From positions 1,550,001 through 1,614,000 of the forward strand of contig NZ_JAQNDK010000001.1 in the NCBI RefSeq assembly GCF_028368935.1: a DNA stretch of 64,000 bases, written 5' to 3'. The notes beneath the pieces were generated by a model. The model was not told the DNA's origin. It did not search any database and saw only the letters and a program-made list of their open reading frames with translations. The translations under genes were made by a program, and so were the position numbers. Of the stretch, positions 35,868 through 46,191 are shown piece by piece (the stretch's first letter is position 1; each line of letters begins with the position of its first letter). The DNA is from Sorangium aterium. Lineage in GTDB: Bacteria > Myxococcota_A > Polyangia > Polyangiales > Polyangiaceae.

Positions 35868-36046
35868 ACGTGAACGTTTACGTGGTCGTGAACGTTTGCG
35901 TGGTCGTGGTCGTGAACGTTTACGTGGTCGTGAACGTGGTCGTGGTCGTGGTCGTGGTCGTCAACGATAGGCCGTGAACGACCACGACCACGACCACGAC
36001 CACGTAAACGACCACGACCACGTTCACGACGACGTAAACGTTCGGA
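35868..36046. terminator. giant simple-sequence hairpin between convergent genes
   Basis: The left arm (about 35867-35962) is built from GTGGTC, GTGAAC and GTTTAC words; the right arm (about 35979-36040) is built from their complements GACCAC, GTTCAC and GTAAAC. The two arms can pair over at least 60 bases around a 16-base loop containing CAACGATAGGCC. It sits between a plus-strand gene ending at 35702 and a minus-strand gene ending at 36081, so a bidirectional terminator or transcription barrier is the simplest reading. Confidence 0.75.
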
Positions 36047-36080
36047 TGTAGGAGGACGCGGCGCGAGGCTTGGTTAACGC

Positions 36081-37205
36081 TTATGCCGAGCCGACCTGAG
36101 GAGCCAGGTGAATCCTCCCGAGCCGCCCCCCCCGCCCGCGCGTGAGCGCGCCCGCGATGTCCGAGTGCTTCACGAGCCCGAGGTAGCTCTCTCCGTCGAA
36201 GACGGCGACCACCGGCGTGTTCTTCTCGATCATCTGCCGCCCCACCTCGTTGAGCGGCACGTCCGCCGCCACCCGGGGCAGGTCGCAGCGCATGATCCAC
36301 GCGATGAACGACCCTTCCTGGCCGGCGGCCAGCGCGCGCATGACATCCGTGCGCGTCACGATCCCGATCACGCGGTCCTCGTAGACGACCGGGAAGTCCG
36401 GCTCCTGGCTCGCGAGGATCCGCCGCGCGGCGTCGCCCACGAGCTCGCCAGGCCACAGCTGAACCGCCCTGCCCTCGCTCGGATGTTCTTCGGGCGGCGC
36501 CGCGGGCGCCATCACCGCCTGCGCCGCGCTCCACTCCCGCCGCGCCTCCACGAAGAGGAGCGCCGACACCGCGGCCACGATGAGCTGACCGCCGAACAGG
36601 CCCATGAAGAACAGCACCGCCGCTGCCGCTTGCCCGAGCGCCGCCGTCATCGACGTCGCGAGCCAGGCGCCGGTGAGCGGCGAGAGCGCCTCGCGCAGCG
36701 CGCGCCCCCCCTCGAGCGGCAGCGCCGGCAGCAGGCCGAGCAGCGCAATCCCCAGGTTCGCGCTGGCCACCCACACGATCGCGGCCTCGCGCGACGGAGC
36801 TTCGGCGGCCTGAAGAGCCGAGATCCACCCGAGCTCGCCCACCCCGCGCTGGGCCTCGACGGCCAGCGCGAAGAGCGCCGCGAGGGCCACGTTCGCCGCG
36901 AGGCCGAGCGCGCGGCCCTGCGCCCGCCCCCCAGAAGGACGCGACCGGAGGGCGATCGGGCCGAGCGGCGAGAGCTGGACCTCCCGCAGCCTCAGCCCGA
37001 GCAGCCTCGCCACGATCCCATGCACGAGCGCTTGCAGCGCCGCGCACCCGAGCAGCGCCGAGCCCAGCGCGCAGCCGAGGAGCGCGCCGCTCCACCCGTG
37101 CCGCGCCCCCCACTGGAGCGCCCCGATCGGGAGCAGCAGGCCGAACGCCGCGTGCGCAAACACATCAACACCGCCGAGCCGCGTGATCCTGATGACCGAC
37201 TTCAT
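36081..37205 (-). CDS. site-2 protease homologue with CBS pair, active site degenerate
   Basis: 374 residues. The six-helix membrane domain follows the S2P/M50 plan with GGVDVFAHAAFGLLLP, the first-motif helix LVHGIVARLLGLRLREVQLSPLG and the second motif LPALPLEGGRALRE. The zinc-binding HExxH is altered to HGIVA (residues 62-66): the catalytic Glu and second His are lost, and the PLDGG Asp is Glu. A C-terminal CBS pair (about residues 250-370; VVYEDRVIGIVTRTDV, VVAVFDGESYLGLVKHSD) may bind adenine nucleotides. The start ATG has AGGAG upstream. It is probably a non-proteolytic regulator; this is inference from the missing residues. Confidence 0.88.
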   Translation of the reverse strand: MKSVIRITRLGGVDVFAHAAFGLLLPIGALQWGARHGWSGALLGCALGSALLGCAALQALVHGIVARLLGLRLREVQLSPLGPIALRSRPSGGRAQGRALGLAANVALAALFALAVEAQRGVGELGWISALQAAEAPSREAAIVWVASANLGIALLGLLPALPLEGGRALREALSPLTGAWLATSMTAALGQAAAAVLFFMGLFGGQLIVAAVSALLFVEARREWSAAQAVMAPAAPPEEHPSEGRAVQLWPGELVGDAARRILASQEPDFPVVYEDRVIGIVTRTDVMRALAAGQEGSFIAWIMRCDLPRVAADVPLNEVGRQMIEKNTPVVAVFDGESYLGLVKHSDIAGALTRGRGGRLGRIHLAPQVGSA

Positions 37206-37638
37206 GGTGTCTTGCTCCTGGGGTTCCCGCGCAGGCACCTGCACATGGCGGGAGGCGCAGTTCCGACGTGCCACTGCCTCCTCCCCCGGGGCGTGGCGAA
37301 CACCTCGTCGCGCGATCGACGGCTCGGCTGACGGGCACTTGTCCCAGATCTTTCTGATTTTACTGCAAATCACATGCCGGTTTCCTGCGCCTCGCTTGCA
37401 AGGGAGCGGCGCGCGGAGCCACTCCTGGCGGTCAGAGCGGGCGCGACTGGCCTGAAGGGCTATTCCGCGGCGTTGGTGGTCATCATCGCGTCGTCATCGC
37501 GCCCACCGAGGCGGAGCGCCTGCGGCAGAGCCTGGACGGGCCTGCGGCGCACCCGAGGGCGCAGCAGATGCACCGGGCTCATCGCACCTCGCCTGAACGC
37601 CGCGGTGTGGCGTTCCGCGACATGGTGGGCGCATACCG
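37206..37638. other. 433-base intergenic region with one possible 40-residue peptide gene
   Basis: Between two minus-strand genes. A minus-strand frame from 37582 to 37460 encodes 40 residues starting MSPVHLLRPRVRRRPVQ and ending LRLGGRDDDAMMTTNAAE, with GAGGTGCG before the ATG. The GG followed by an acidic/Thr tail faintly recalls graspetide precursors of myxobacteria, but no ATP-grasp ligase is near, so coding status is doubtful. Confidence 0.3.
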
Positions 37639-38820
37639 TCACGGCGCCGCATCGGGCAGCCTGTCGCCCGCTCCAGCCCGACGTGTGCGGCCCGAGGCCG
37701 GAGCACGACCCTCCGCCGCTTCCATGACAGAGGAGGTCCGGGTCAAACGCTCCTGCGGCAGGTACGCACCACTCTCGAGCTCCTGGACCCAGCGGAGCAT
37801 CTCCTCGCGAAGCCAGCACCGCAGATCGAACAGCTGCCCAGGATCGCGCGCCGAGACGAGCAAACGCACCTCGATCGTGCGCTCTGTCACATTCGTGACT
37901 TGAACCGCCTTCACGCGCTTGTCCCAGAGCTCGCTGCTCGGGAGGATCGACTCGAAGTGCCGCCGCAGGGCGTCCACCGGGGTCCGGTAATCCACGTAGA
38001 GCTCGACGGTGCCCAGCTTCTCCGACCCGTGCTTCGTCCAGTTCTGAAACGACTGGTCCAGGAGCCTCGCCGTCGGGACGATGAGCCGCCGCTCGTCCCA
38101 GATCTTCACGACCACGTGGGTCAGCCGGATCTCCTCGATCGTCCCGAACTCGCCGTCCACCACGACCTTGTCGCCGAGGTCGATGGGGCGGGTGAACAGG
38201 ATGTGGAGGCCCGACAGGATCGCGCCGACCGGCTTCTGCGCCGCGAGGCCGAGCACGACGCCGGCGATGCCGGCCGACGCCAGCAGCGAGACGCCGACGT
38301 TCCTCACCGCCTCGAAGTTCATGAGCACGAGCGCGCCCGCCACGATCACGATGAGCACCCGCGCGACCCGCTCGAGCACGCGAGCCTGGGTGCGCAGCCC
38401 GCGGGACGACTCGCTCCCTTCCTTGAGATGACGCACGGCGCGCGCGTCCAGCACCTCCGTAAGGATCCCCACGATGCGCATCAGGAGCCACGCCACCCCG
38501 CCGATGAACAGCGCCGAGAGGAGCGACCGCAGATCGGTCACGAGGCCCTGGCCGATCCGCGTGAGCTTGGCGAGGCCGGCTGTCAGGACGACCCCGAGAC
38601 AAAGGGTCACGGGGCCGATTGCCGCGTCGAGTGTCTTTTCGTCCCACGGCGTCGCGGTCCGTCGCGCGACGACCGAACCGCCGCGTCGGAAGACGCCCGC
38701 GGCGATCCGAGCGAGCCCGAAGCCGACCGGAACGCTCGCCGCGACGATCACCCACGGCCACACTCCATCACCCGGGATCCCCAGCCGGGCGCCGAGCGAT
38801 TCAAAGTTCGAGTTCTGCAT
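37639..38820 (-). CDS. MscS-family mechanosensitive channel
   Basis: 393 residues. Several N-terminal membrane helices are followed by the pore helix GVSLLASAGIAGVVLGLAAQ and the MscS beta domain (FTRPIDLGDKVVVDGEFGTIEEI, then NWTKHGSEKLGTVELYVDY). The family relieves osmotic downshock by opening in the inner membrane. Longer than E. coli MscS (286) because of extra N-terminal helices and an Arg/Ala-rich C-tail. The ATG has GGAGTGGACGC upstream. Confidence 0.92.
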   Translation of the reverse strand: MQNSNFESLGARLGIPGDGVWPWVIVAASVPVGFGLARIAAGVFRRGGSVVARRTATPWDEKTLDAAIGPVTLCLGVVLTAGLAKLTRIGQGLVTDLRSLLSALFIGGVAWLLMRIVGILTEVLDARAVRHLKEGSESSRGLRTQARVLERVARVLIVIVAGALVLMNFEAVRNVGVSLLASAGIAGVVLGLAAQKPVGAILSGLHILFTRPIDLGDKVVVDGEFGTIEEIRLTHVVVKIWDERRLIVPTARLLDQSFQNWTKHGSEKLGTVELYVDYRTPVDALRRHFESILPSSELWDKRVKAVQVTNVTERTIEVRLLVSARDPGQLFDLRCWLREEMLRWVQELESGAYLPQERLTRTSSVMEAAEGRAPASGRTRRAGAGDRLPDAAP

Positions 38821-39227
38821 GCGTCCACTCCTTCACCAGCGCACCAGCGCCGCGCGCGCCTCCGTGATCTGGAGCCCCGGGGACACGGGCCTCCCCGCCG
38901 CGCTCTGGAGAGCGGCGGGGAGGGCTGTGACCGAGCGAGGCGCGGCGGGCTCATCCATCGTGTGTGCGGCGTCCCCACGGCACAGGGCGTGCCGCCGGAC
39001 CCTCCCCCGCGTGTCCAGCCGGATCTCCGTCGCTCGCCGAGCAGAGCTCGCGAGGACGGATGGAGGCGCGCGCGCCCCGCTGCGGCGATCCGCACCAGCG
39101 CCGCTCGACCCCGCTCGGTGCGTGCGACCGACCCGAGCGGCGCGGCATGCTGTGTGCACGCTGGATCTGCAGCGGAGCCGACGGGGCGTCGAGATCGGCT
39201 GAAGAAACGCGGCAAAAGGACTCGTTT
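38821..39227. other. 407-base intergenic region, no firm gene
   Basis: Divergent region between the MscS gene and the repeat-protein gene. A minus-strand frame of 41 residues (38958-38833) ends 12 bases before the MscS start but has no ribosome site. I see no strong palindrome. Confidence 0.35.
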
Positions 39228-39824
39228 ATGTCAGAGCGCAGAAGCCAGGTCGATGATTTCACTCGGCTCACCGAGGAGGATTTCACGCGGCTCACCGAGG
39301 AGACGGAGCGGCTCGCGAAGCACGTCGAGGACCTCCGGCACCGGATCGCCGCGACGACCGCGAAGCGCCGCGCGTCCTCCGGTACGCTCCCTGCGCAGAG
39401 CGCCGCCCCGTTCACGCCGCCGCACGGGTCCCCCTTGGAGCGGACGCACAACGCGACCCCGGAGCGGCCGTGCGACGCCGCCGCGGAGCGGCCTTATGAC
39501 GCCGCCCAAGAGCGGCCGTATGACGGGCTGCCGGAGCGGTCGTATGAGGCCGCCCAGGAGCGGACGCACGACGCGGCATCGGAGCGGCCGCCCCGCGGAG
39601 CGACGGAGAGGCCGCCCCCCCGTCACTCTCCCTTTCCCGAGCGCACCTCGTGCCTCGCGAACGTGTCGCGGTGGCTGCCGCCGCTCAGGACCGGGAGAGA
39701 CGCCATGGAATCGGGCGTCCATGAGAGGGTGGGAGAGGCAGGGCGTTACAGCATCATCACGCCGCGCAACAAGCCGAGCGATCTCCCGACGAGGCGCCGC
39801 TCGCCCAAGTCCGACGTGGCCTGA
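39228..39824 (+). CDS. repeat-containing hydrophilic protein, unknown function
   Basis: 198 residues from the ATG at 39228, which has AAAAGGA upstream. The N-terminus is a short coiled-coil-like helix (DFTRLTEETERLAKHVEDL). The middle has about seven copies of an eight-residue repeat of the form ERPYDAAQ (variants ERTHNATP, ERPCDAAA, ERSYEAAQ), encoded by diverged 24-base units at about 39436-39610. The C-terminus is basic. No family recognised; the repeat is likely disordered. Confidence 0.65.
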   Translation: MSERRSQVDDFTRLTEEDFTRLTEETERLAKHVEDLRHRIAATTAKRRASSGTLPAQSAAPFTPPHGSPLERTHNATPERPCDAAAERPYDAAQERPYDGLPERSYEAAQERTHDAASERPPRGATERPPPRHSPFPERTSCLANVSRWLPPLRTGRDAMESGVHERVGEAGRYSIITPRNKPSDLPTRRRSPKSDVA

Positions 39825-40369
39825 GGCGCCGACTCGGAGGGTAGCCGCGCCGGCGCGGGGGGCCCTTGCCCCGGTGTGCCGCCGCGGCTTCACGCGCGCG
39901 CTCGGCCCGATAGAACGCGGCGAACACGCGCGCCTTGCGTGCCGCACGCGTGGCCTGCACACGCACGCCCTGCGCTGCGCGTGGCGCGAAGCTTGCGCGG
40001 CTGAGCGCCTGCGGTGTAATACGAACACATGCTGCTGCGGTGGGAGCAGAAGCGCATGGCCGACGTGCCATGAAGCCTGAACCCGAGGGGATCCCGACGG
40101 CCCGCTCGTGGTCGGGCAGCGAGGGCCCCGTTCCTCGGCGGCGGGAAGCGTCGCGCGGCGCCCGAGCGCAGCGTCCATCGATGAGACCGCCGTCCAGGCG
40201 AGAGGGCCTGTCCTCCTGTGGTCCCCTCGCGCGGCGCCCTGGGATCACGCCGGGGCGCCTGGTTCGACGGCCTCCAGCGCTCCGGAGCCCCTCCGCGCCC
40301 GGGACGCGCGCTCATTTCCCTTTTTGACCGATCGGTCCTGTCCGCAGGCGGGACCAGGAGAACAGCGGC
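39825..40369 (+). other. 545-base intergenic region, promoter region of the hybrid kinase
   Basis: No convincing gene. It contains a perfect palindrome GACCGATCGGTC at 40326-40337, listed separately. Short frames in both directions lack ribosome sites. Confidence 0.4.
40326..40337. promoter_or_regulatory. 12-base palindrome upstream of the hybrid kinase
   Basis: GACCGATCGGTC is perfectly symmetric and lies 32 bases before the kinase ATG. The spacing and GACCG...CGGTC arms resemble sites of TetR-type repressors, though no such gene is in the window. Confidence 0.5.
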
Positions 40370-43300
40370 ATGGAGCAGCGAAGCGACCTCGACAAGGCGG
40401 CCCGCAAGGCGAGAGCCGGCAATGGCAAGAGCAAGAAGGCCGCGTCCGGGGACGGGCTGGACGGCGCCGCGCGCGCGGCGAAGGCCCGCCCGGCCGAGCG
40501 CCTCCGCGCCGCCGCGCCGCTCGAGAGCGACAGGCTCGATCGGCGGACGCTGCTGATGGCGCTGACCGGCCTGAAGAAGGGCGATTTCTCGGTGCGGCTG
40601 CCCGTCCACTGGCTCGGGCTCGACGGGAAGATCGCCGACACGTTCAACGATGTCGTCGAGCGAAACGAGAAGCTCGCCAAGGAGCTCGACCGCCTGAGCC
40701 GCGCGGTGGGCAAGGAGGGCAAGCTCTCGCAGCGCGCCTTCATCGGCGAGGTGAGCGGCGCATGGGCCGACGAGATCGAGTGCATCAACGCGCTGATCGG
40801 CGATCTCGTCCACCCCACCGCCGAGACGGCGCGCGTCATCGGCGCCGTGGCCAAGGGCGATCTCTCGCAGACGATGGCCCTCGAGGTGGACGGCAGGCCG
40901 CTCGACGGCGAGTTCCTGCGGACCGCCAAGACGGTCAACACGATGGTCGAGCAGCTCGGCTCCTTCGCCTCCGAGGTCATCCGCGTCGCCCGCGAGGTCG
41001 GCACCGAGGGCAAGCTCGGCGGGCAGGCCGACGTCCGCGGCGTCGCCGGCAGCTGGAAGGACCTCACCGACTCCGTCAACTCGATGGCCGGCAACCTCAC
41101 CTCCCAGGTGCGCAACATCGCCGCCGTCACCACCGCCGTCGCCACGGGCGATCTCTCGAAGAAGATCACCGTCGACGTGAAGGGCGAGATCCTGGAGCTC
41201 AAGGACACCATCAACACGATGGTCGATCAGCTCCGCTCCTTCGCCTCCGAGGTCACCCGCGTCGCCCGAGAGGTCGGCACCGAGGGCAAGCTCGGCGGGC
41301 AGGCCGACGTCCGCGGCGTCGCCGGCACCTGGAAGGACCTCACCGACTCCGTCAACTCGATGGCCGGCAACCTCACCTCCCAGGTGCGCAACATCGCCGC
41401 CGTCACCACCGCCGTCGCCAACGGCGATCTCTCGAAGAAGATCACCGTCGATGTAAAGGGCGAGATCCTCGAGCTCAAGAACACCATCAACACGATGGTC
41501 GACCAGCTCAACTCCTTCGCCTCCGAGGTCACCCGCGTCGCCCGCGAGGTCGGCACCGAGGGCAAGCTCGGCGGGCAGGCCGACGTCCGCGGCGTCGCCG
41601 GCACCTGGAAGGACCTCACCGACTCCGTCAACTCGATGGCGTCGAACCTCACGGCCCAGGTCCGCAACATCGCGACCGTCACCACCGCCGTCGCCAAGGG
41701 CGATCTCTCGAAGAAGATCACCGTCGACGTGAAGGGCGAGATCCTCGAGCTCAAGAACACCATCAACACGATGGTCGACCAGCTCAACTCCTTCGCCTCC
41801 GAGGTCACCCGCGTCGCCCGCGAGGTCGGCACCGAGGGCAAGCTCGGCGGGCAGGCCGACGTCCGCGGCGTCGCCGGCACCTGGAAGGACCTCACCGACT
41901 CCGTTAACTCGATGGCCGGCAACCTCACCTCCCAGGTGCGCAACATCGCCGCCGTCACCACCGCCGTCGCCAACGGCGATCTCTCCGAGAAGATCACCGT
42001 CGACGTGAAGGGCGAGATCCTGGAGCTCAAGAACACCATCAACACGATGGTCGATCAGCTCCGCTCCTTCGCCTCCGAGGTCACCCGCGTCGCCCGAGAG
42101 GTCGGCACCGAGGGCAAGCTCGGCGGGCAGGCCGACGTCCGCGGCGTCGCCGGCACCTGGAAGGATCTCACCGACAACGTGAACTCGATGGCCGGCAACC
42201 TGACGAACCAGGTGCGCGGCATCGCCAAGGTCGTGACCGCGGTCGCCAACGGCGATCTCAAGCGCAAGCTGGTCGTCGACGCCAAGGGGGAGATCGCCGC
42301 GCTCGCGGACACGATCAACGGCATGATCGAGACGCTCGCGACGTTCGCGGATCAGGTGACGACGGTGGCGCGCGAGGTCGGCGTCGAGGGCAAGCTCGGC
42401 GGGCAGGCGAGCGTGCCCGGCGCGGCCGGCACGTGGAAGGACCTCACCGACAACGTGAACCAGCTCGCGGCCAACCTCACCACGCAGGTGCGCGCGATCG
42501 CCGAGGTCGCCACCGCCGTGACCAAGGGCGATCTCACCCGGTCCATCAAGGTCGAGGCGCAGGGGGAGGTCGCCGCGCTGAAGGACAACATCAATGAAAT
42601 GATCCGGAACCTCAAGGACACGACGCTGAAGAACAGCGAGACGGACTGGCTCAAGAGCAACCTCGCCAAGTTCTCGCGCATGCTCCAGGGGCAGAAGGAT
42701 CTGCTCACCGTCGGCCGGAGGATCCTGTCCGAGCTCGCCACCGTCGTCACGGCGCAGCAGGGCGTCTTTTACATCATGGATGCCGCCCGCGAGGAGCCCG
42801 TCCTGAAGCTGCTCGCGAGCTACGCGTTCAAGGAGCGCAAGCACGTCGACAACCAGTTCAAGCTGGGCGAGGGGCTCGTCGGGCAGTGCGCGCTCGAGAA
42901 GGAGAAGATCCTCCTCGTCAACGCGCCCCCCGATTACATCACGATCACGAGCGGCCTCGGCGACGCGCCCCCGGTCAACATCATCGTGATGCCCGTGCTC
43001 TTCGAGGGGCAGGTGAAGGCCGTCATCGAGCTCGCGTCGCTCGAGCGCTTCAGCCCCACCCACCAGGCGTTCCTCGACCAGCTCACCGAGTCGATCGGCA
43101 TCGTGCTCAACACGATCGAGGCCAACATGCGCACCGAGGACCTGCTCAAGCAGTCCCAGTCGCTGGCCCGCGAGCTCCAGAGCCAGCAGGAGGAGCTCCA
43201 GGAGACCAACGCCGCGCTCGGCGAGAAGGCGCGGCTCCTGGCGGAGCAGAACGTGGAGGTCGAGCGGAAGAACCACGAGGTCGAGCAGGCCCGCCAGGCC

Positions 43301-45397
43301 CTCGAGGAGAAGGCGCGTCAGCTCGCCCTCACGTCCAAGTACAAGTCGGAGTTCATGGCCAACATGTCCCATGAGCTCAGGACCCCGCTGAACAGCCTCC
43401 TCATCCTGTCGGACCAGCTCTCCAGGAACAACGACCAGAACCTCACCGCGAGGCAGGTCGAGTACGCGAAGACGATCCACGCTTCAGGCACCGATCTCCT
43501 GGGGCTCATCAACGACATCCTGGATCTCACGAAGATCGAGTCGGGCACCGTCGTCGTCGACGTCGGGGAGATCAGCTTCACGGACCTCTCGGACTACGTG
43601 CGCCGCACGTTCCGGCACGTCGCCGAGGCCAAGAAGCTCGATTTCGAGCTCTCCTTCTCGTCGACGCTGCCGACGTCGATGTCCACCGACGCGAAGCGGC
43701 TGCAGCAGGTGATCAAGAACCTGCTCTCCAACGCCTTCAAGTTCACCGAGCGCGGCAAGGTGGTCCTGGAGGTGACAGTGGCCCGCAGCGGCTGGAGCCG
43801 TGAGAACGATGTGCTCAACCGGTCCGACGCTGTGATCGCCCTCTCCGTCCACGACACAGGGATCGGGATCGCGCCGGACAAACAGCAGATCGTCTTCGAG
43901 GCGTTCCAGCAGGCGGACGGCAGCACGAGCCGCAAGTACGGCGGCACCGGGCTCGGGCTCGCGATCAGCCGGGAGATCGCGGGGATGCTGGGCGGCGAGC
44001 TCACCCTGGTCAGCGCGCCGGGGCGCGGCAGCACGTTCACGCTCTACCTGCCGCGCACCTTCCGGCCCGTGCGGGCGGCGCGGCGGCAGCCGACACACGT
44101 CCTCGACGCGCCGCCGTCCGTCGATGATGCCGTCCACAGCAGCCGGCCGTCGGATCGCACGTCCGCGAGCGCGGACGTCCAGATCATCGACGACAGCGAG
44201 AGCGTCCGCCCTGGCGACCGCGCGATCCTGATCGTCGAGAACGACACGGTGTTCGCCCGCTTCCTCGTGGATGTCGCGCGGGAGCACGGCTTCAAGGCGG
44301 TCGTCGCGCTCCGCAGCGCGACCGCGCTCTCGCTGGTGCGAGAGCTCGAGCCCGCGGCGATCACGCTGGACATCAACATGCCCGACGTCGATGGGTGGCG
44401 CGTGCTCGACGGCCTGAAGCGCGACCTCTCGGCGCGGCACATCCCGGTCCAGGTGATCACGACAGAGACGGAGGAGGAGCGGAGCCGCGCGCGGCGGATG
44501 GGCGCGGTGGGCCTGCTCAACAAGCCGCTCAGCAGCAGGACGGCGCTCGACGAGGCGTTCGCGCGGCTCGCCGGGCTGATCGCCTCGCCGCGGCGCCGGC
44601 TGCTCGTCGCGGCCCCGGACGAGGCCTCCTTCGCCCGGCTGACCGAGCTGCTCGGGGACGAGGAGGTCACGGTCGCCGGCGCGACGACGGCCCAGGAGGC
44701 GCTCGACGCGCTCGATCGCGAGGCGTTCGACGCGATCGTGATCGATCTGCACCTTCCGGACATGTCCGGCCTCGAGCTCATCGAGCGCCTCGATCGCGCG
44801 GGGCGCTTCGCCGATCTCACGGCCATCGTGTACGCGCCGGCGGGCGTCGTCGGGGACGACGAGGCGCGCCTCTCCCGGCTGGCGCAGACGCTGCCCGTGA
44901 AGCCTGTCCAGTCGAGAGAGCGCCTGCTCGACGAGCTTACGCTCGCGCTGCACCGCCGGCTCTCGGACCTGCCGGAGCAGACGCGGCTCATCGTGGAGCA
45001 GCTCCACGAATCGGCAACCACGCTCTCCGGCAAATGTGCGCTGATCGTCGACGACGATTTCCGCAACATCTACGCGCTGAAGACCGTCCTCGAGAGCTAC
45101 GGGATGACCACCCTCACCGCCGACACGGGGAGGGCCGCCATCGAGCGCCTGGGGAGCACGAGCGGGATCGACGTCGTGCTCATGGACATCATGATGCCGG
45201 AGATGGACGGATACGACACGATCCGCGCGATCCGCAAACAGCCGGCATTCCAGACGCTACCGATCATCGCCGTCACGGCGAGGGCGATGAAAGGCGACCG
45301 GGAGAAGTGCCTGGAGGCGGGCGCGACCGACTACACCTCGAAGCCGGTCGACACGGAGCAGCTGCTGGCGCAGCTCCGCATCTGGCTGCATCGCTGA
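40370..45397 (+). CDS. HAMP-array hybrid histidine kinase (Nik1-like), three receivers
   Basis: 1675 residues, no transmembrane segment. Residues about 65-770 are a HAMP array of roughly eight units, each marked by GDLSKKI-type motifs (GDFSVRL first, GDLTRSI last) and a 92-residue period. A GAF domain (about 790-930), a coiled coil, HisKA (His1001 in [13 protein letters not shown]), HATPase ([26 protein letters not shown]) and three receivers follow. Receiver 1 has its Asp in [10 protein letters not shown] and receiver 3 in [10 protein letters not shown]; receiver 2 lacks the usual N-terminal acidic pair ([10 protein letters not shown]). The layout resembles fungal group III kinases such as Nik1, used in osmosensing. 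The MscS and OmpA-like genes nearby fit a stress theme, but the input signal is unknown. CAGGAG precedes the ATG. Confidence 0.95.
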   Translation: MEQRSDLDKAARKARAGNGKSKKAASGDGLDGAARAAKARPAERLRAAAPLESDRLDRRTLLMALTGLKKGDFSVRLPVHWLGLDGKIADTFNDVVERNEKLAKELDRLSRAVGKEGKLSQRAFIGEVSGAWADEIECINALIGDLVHPTAETARVIGAVAKGDLSQTMALEVDGRPLDGEFLRTAKTVNTMVEQLGSFASEVIRVAREVGTEGKLGGQADVRGVAGSWKDLTDSVNSMAGNLTSQVRNIAAVTTAVATGDLSKKITVDVKGEILELKDTINTMVDQLRSFASEVTRVAREVGTEGKLGGQADVRGVAGTWKDLTDSVNSMAGNLTSQVRNIAAVTTAVANGDLSKKITVDVKGEILELKNTINTMVDQLNSFASEVTRVAREVGTEGKLGGQADVRGVAGTWKDLTDSVNSMASNLTAQVRNIATVTTAVAKGDLSKKITVDVKGEILELKNTINTMVDQLNSFASEVTRVAREVGTEGKLGGQADVRGVAGTWKDLTDSVNSMAGNLTSQVRNIAAVTTAVANGDLSEKITVDVKGEILELKNTINTMVDQLRSFASEVTRVAREVGTEGKLGGQADVRGVAGTWKDLTDNVNSMAGNLTNQVRGIAKVVTAVANGDLKRKLVVDAKGEIAALADTINGMIETLATFADQVTTVAREVGVEGKLGGQASVPGAAGTWKDLTDNVNQLAANLTTQVRAIAEVATAVTKGDLTRSIKVEAQGEVAALKDNINEMIRNLKDTTLKNSETDWLKSNLAKFSRMLQGQKDLLTVGRRILSELATVVTAQQGVFYIMDAAREEPVLKLLASYAFKERKHVDNQFKLGEGLVGQCALEKEKILLVNAPPDYITITSGLGDAPPVNIIVMPVLFEGQVKAVIELASLERFSPTHQAFLDQLTESIGIVLNTIEANMRTEDLLKQSQSLARELQSQQEELQETNAALGEKARLLAEQNVEVERKNHEVEQARQALEEKARQLALTSKYKSEFMANMSHELRTPLNSLLILSDQLSRNNDQNLTARQVEYAKTIHASGTDLLGLINDILDLTKIESGTVVVDVGEISFTDLSDYVRRTFRHVAEAKKLDFELSFSSTLPTSMSTDAKRLQQVIKNLLSNAFKFTERGKVVLEVTVARSGWSRENDVLNRSDAVIALSVHDTGIGIAPDKQQIVFEAFQQADGSTSRKYGGTGLGLAISREIAGMLGGELTLVSAPGRGSTFTLYLPRTFRPVRAARRQPTHVLDAPPSVDDAVHSSRPSDRTSASADVQIIDDSESVRPGDRAILIVENDTVFARFLVDVAREHGFKAVVALRSATALSLVRELEPAAITLDINMPDVDGWRVLDGLKRDLSARHIPVQVITTETEEERSRARRMGAVGLLNKPLSSRTALDEAFARLAGLIASPRRRLLVAAPDEASFARLTELLGDEEVTVAGATTAQEALDALDREAFDAIVIDLHLPDMSGLELIERLDRAGRFADLTAIVYAPAGVVGDDEARLSRLAQTLPVKPVQSRERLLDELTLALHRRLSDLPEQTRLIVEQLHESATTLSGKCALIVDDDFRNIYALKTVLESYGMTTLTADTGRAAIERLGSTSGIDVVLMDIMMPEMDGYDTIRAIRKQPAFQTLPIIAVTARAMKGDREKCLEAGATDYTSKPVDTEQLLAQLRIWLHR
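40950..42160 (+). repeat. 276-base near-identical tandem repeats encoding HAMP units
   Basis: The phrase ending GGCGGGCAGGCCGACGTCCG recurs at about 41018, 41294, 41570, 41846 and 42122, a strict 276-base period (92 codons). Neighbouring copies differ at few bases, including synonymous sites, so recent duplication or gene conversion is likely. Confidence 0.85.
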
Positions 45398-45507
45398 GCT
45401 CGCTTCACCTCGCGTCACCGCCGCTCCCACACAACGCCCCGAGATCACTCCCGAGCACGTCCGTCGGTTTCGTCTGCGCTGCAACGACGCCTCAGTGTGG
45501 CGCACCT

Positions 45508-45523
45508 GCGCAAGATCTTGCGC
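45508..45523. promoter_or_regulatory. 16-base perfect palindrome
   Basis: GCGCAAGATCTTGCGC lies in the 272-base gap between the hybrid kinase and the stress-protein gene. Flanking GTGTG and CACAC words add partial symmetry. It may be an operator for the downstream gene or the stem of a kinase terminator. Confidence 0.5.
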
Positions 45524-45669
45524 GGCACACGGGCCGTCGACAGCGCAAAATACCGAGCATTTTCCGCATTTTCTTTTGGCATACCGCCTGCTGTAGCAAC
45601 GCAGCGATGTGGGATTCCAGAATACAGGCAAGGCGCGCGAGAGGACGTTCGTCGGGAAAGGAGCTGTAG

Positions 45670-46191
45670 GTGAGGGCAAAGCTGGTGACCGGTCTCGTCA
45701 GGACCTGGTCGGACGCCGAGAGGTCGGTCGAGCGCGTGATGAGCTGCGGATACACGCGTGACGCCATCAGCCTTGTCATGAGCGATGGGGAACGCGACCA
45801 ACGCGCCGTGGGCGGAAACGCCGGCGCGGCGGCGGACGTCGGCGGGGCGGCGGGATCGGCCTCGGCCGCGCTCGCGGTGCTCGGCACGAGTGTGGCGTTC
45901 CCTGACCTGGGGCTCGTGGCGGCGGGGCCCATCGAGGCTGCGCTCGCCGGCGCCGGCGCCGGCGCGGGCGGCGCGGCCGGCGGGCTCGTCGATGCGCTCG
46001 TCGACGCCGGCATCCCCGAGCACCGGGCGAGCATCTACGACAGCGGCCTGCGACAAGGCGCGATCCTCGTGGGCGTAATGGCTTCCTCCGAGCGAGATGT
46101 AGAGATCTTGGAATTGATCCTCGAGTATGCCGGCGCCGAGGACGTCCGGAGCGAGAGCTCGCAGCGGCGTCCTTACGACAGCTTCATCTGA
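45670..46191 (+). CDS. DUF1269/general stress protein-like membrane protein
   Basis: 173 residues from a GTG at 45670 with AAAGGAGCTGTAG upstream. The N-terminus VTGLVRTWSDAERSVERVMS and GYTRDAISLVMS and the C-terminus GIPEHRASIYDSGLRQGAILVGV are the pattern of the YflT/DUF1269 stress family (short helix, strand, glycine-rich hydrophobic loop, GIPE). The glycine/alanine hydrophobic centre may insert in the membrane. It is likely stress-induced; regulation by the palindrome at 45508 is possible. Confidence 0.78.
   Translation: MRAKLVTGLVRTWSDAERSVERVMSCGYTRDAISLVMSDGERDQRAVGGNAGAAADVGGAAGSASAALAVLGTSVAFPDLGLVAAGPIEAALAGAGAGAGGAAGGLVDALVDAGIPEHRASIYDSGLRQGAILVGVMASSERDVEILELILEYAGAEDVRSESSQRRPYDSFI

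Noticed and set aside
38833-38958. 41-residue frame ending just before the MscS start
   Set aside because: No ribosome site; probably chance.
39890-43480. 1196-residue open frame on the minus strand opposite the hybrid kinase
   Set aside because: It mirrors the HAMP repeats in the opposite strand, has a leucine/valine/aspartate-rich repetitive content and no ribosome site; a compositional shadow.
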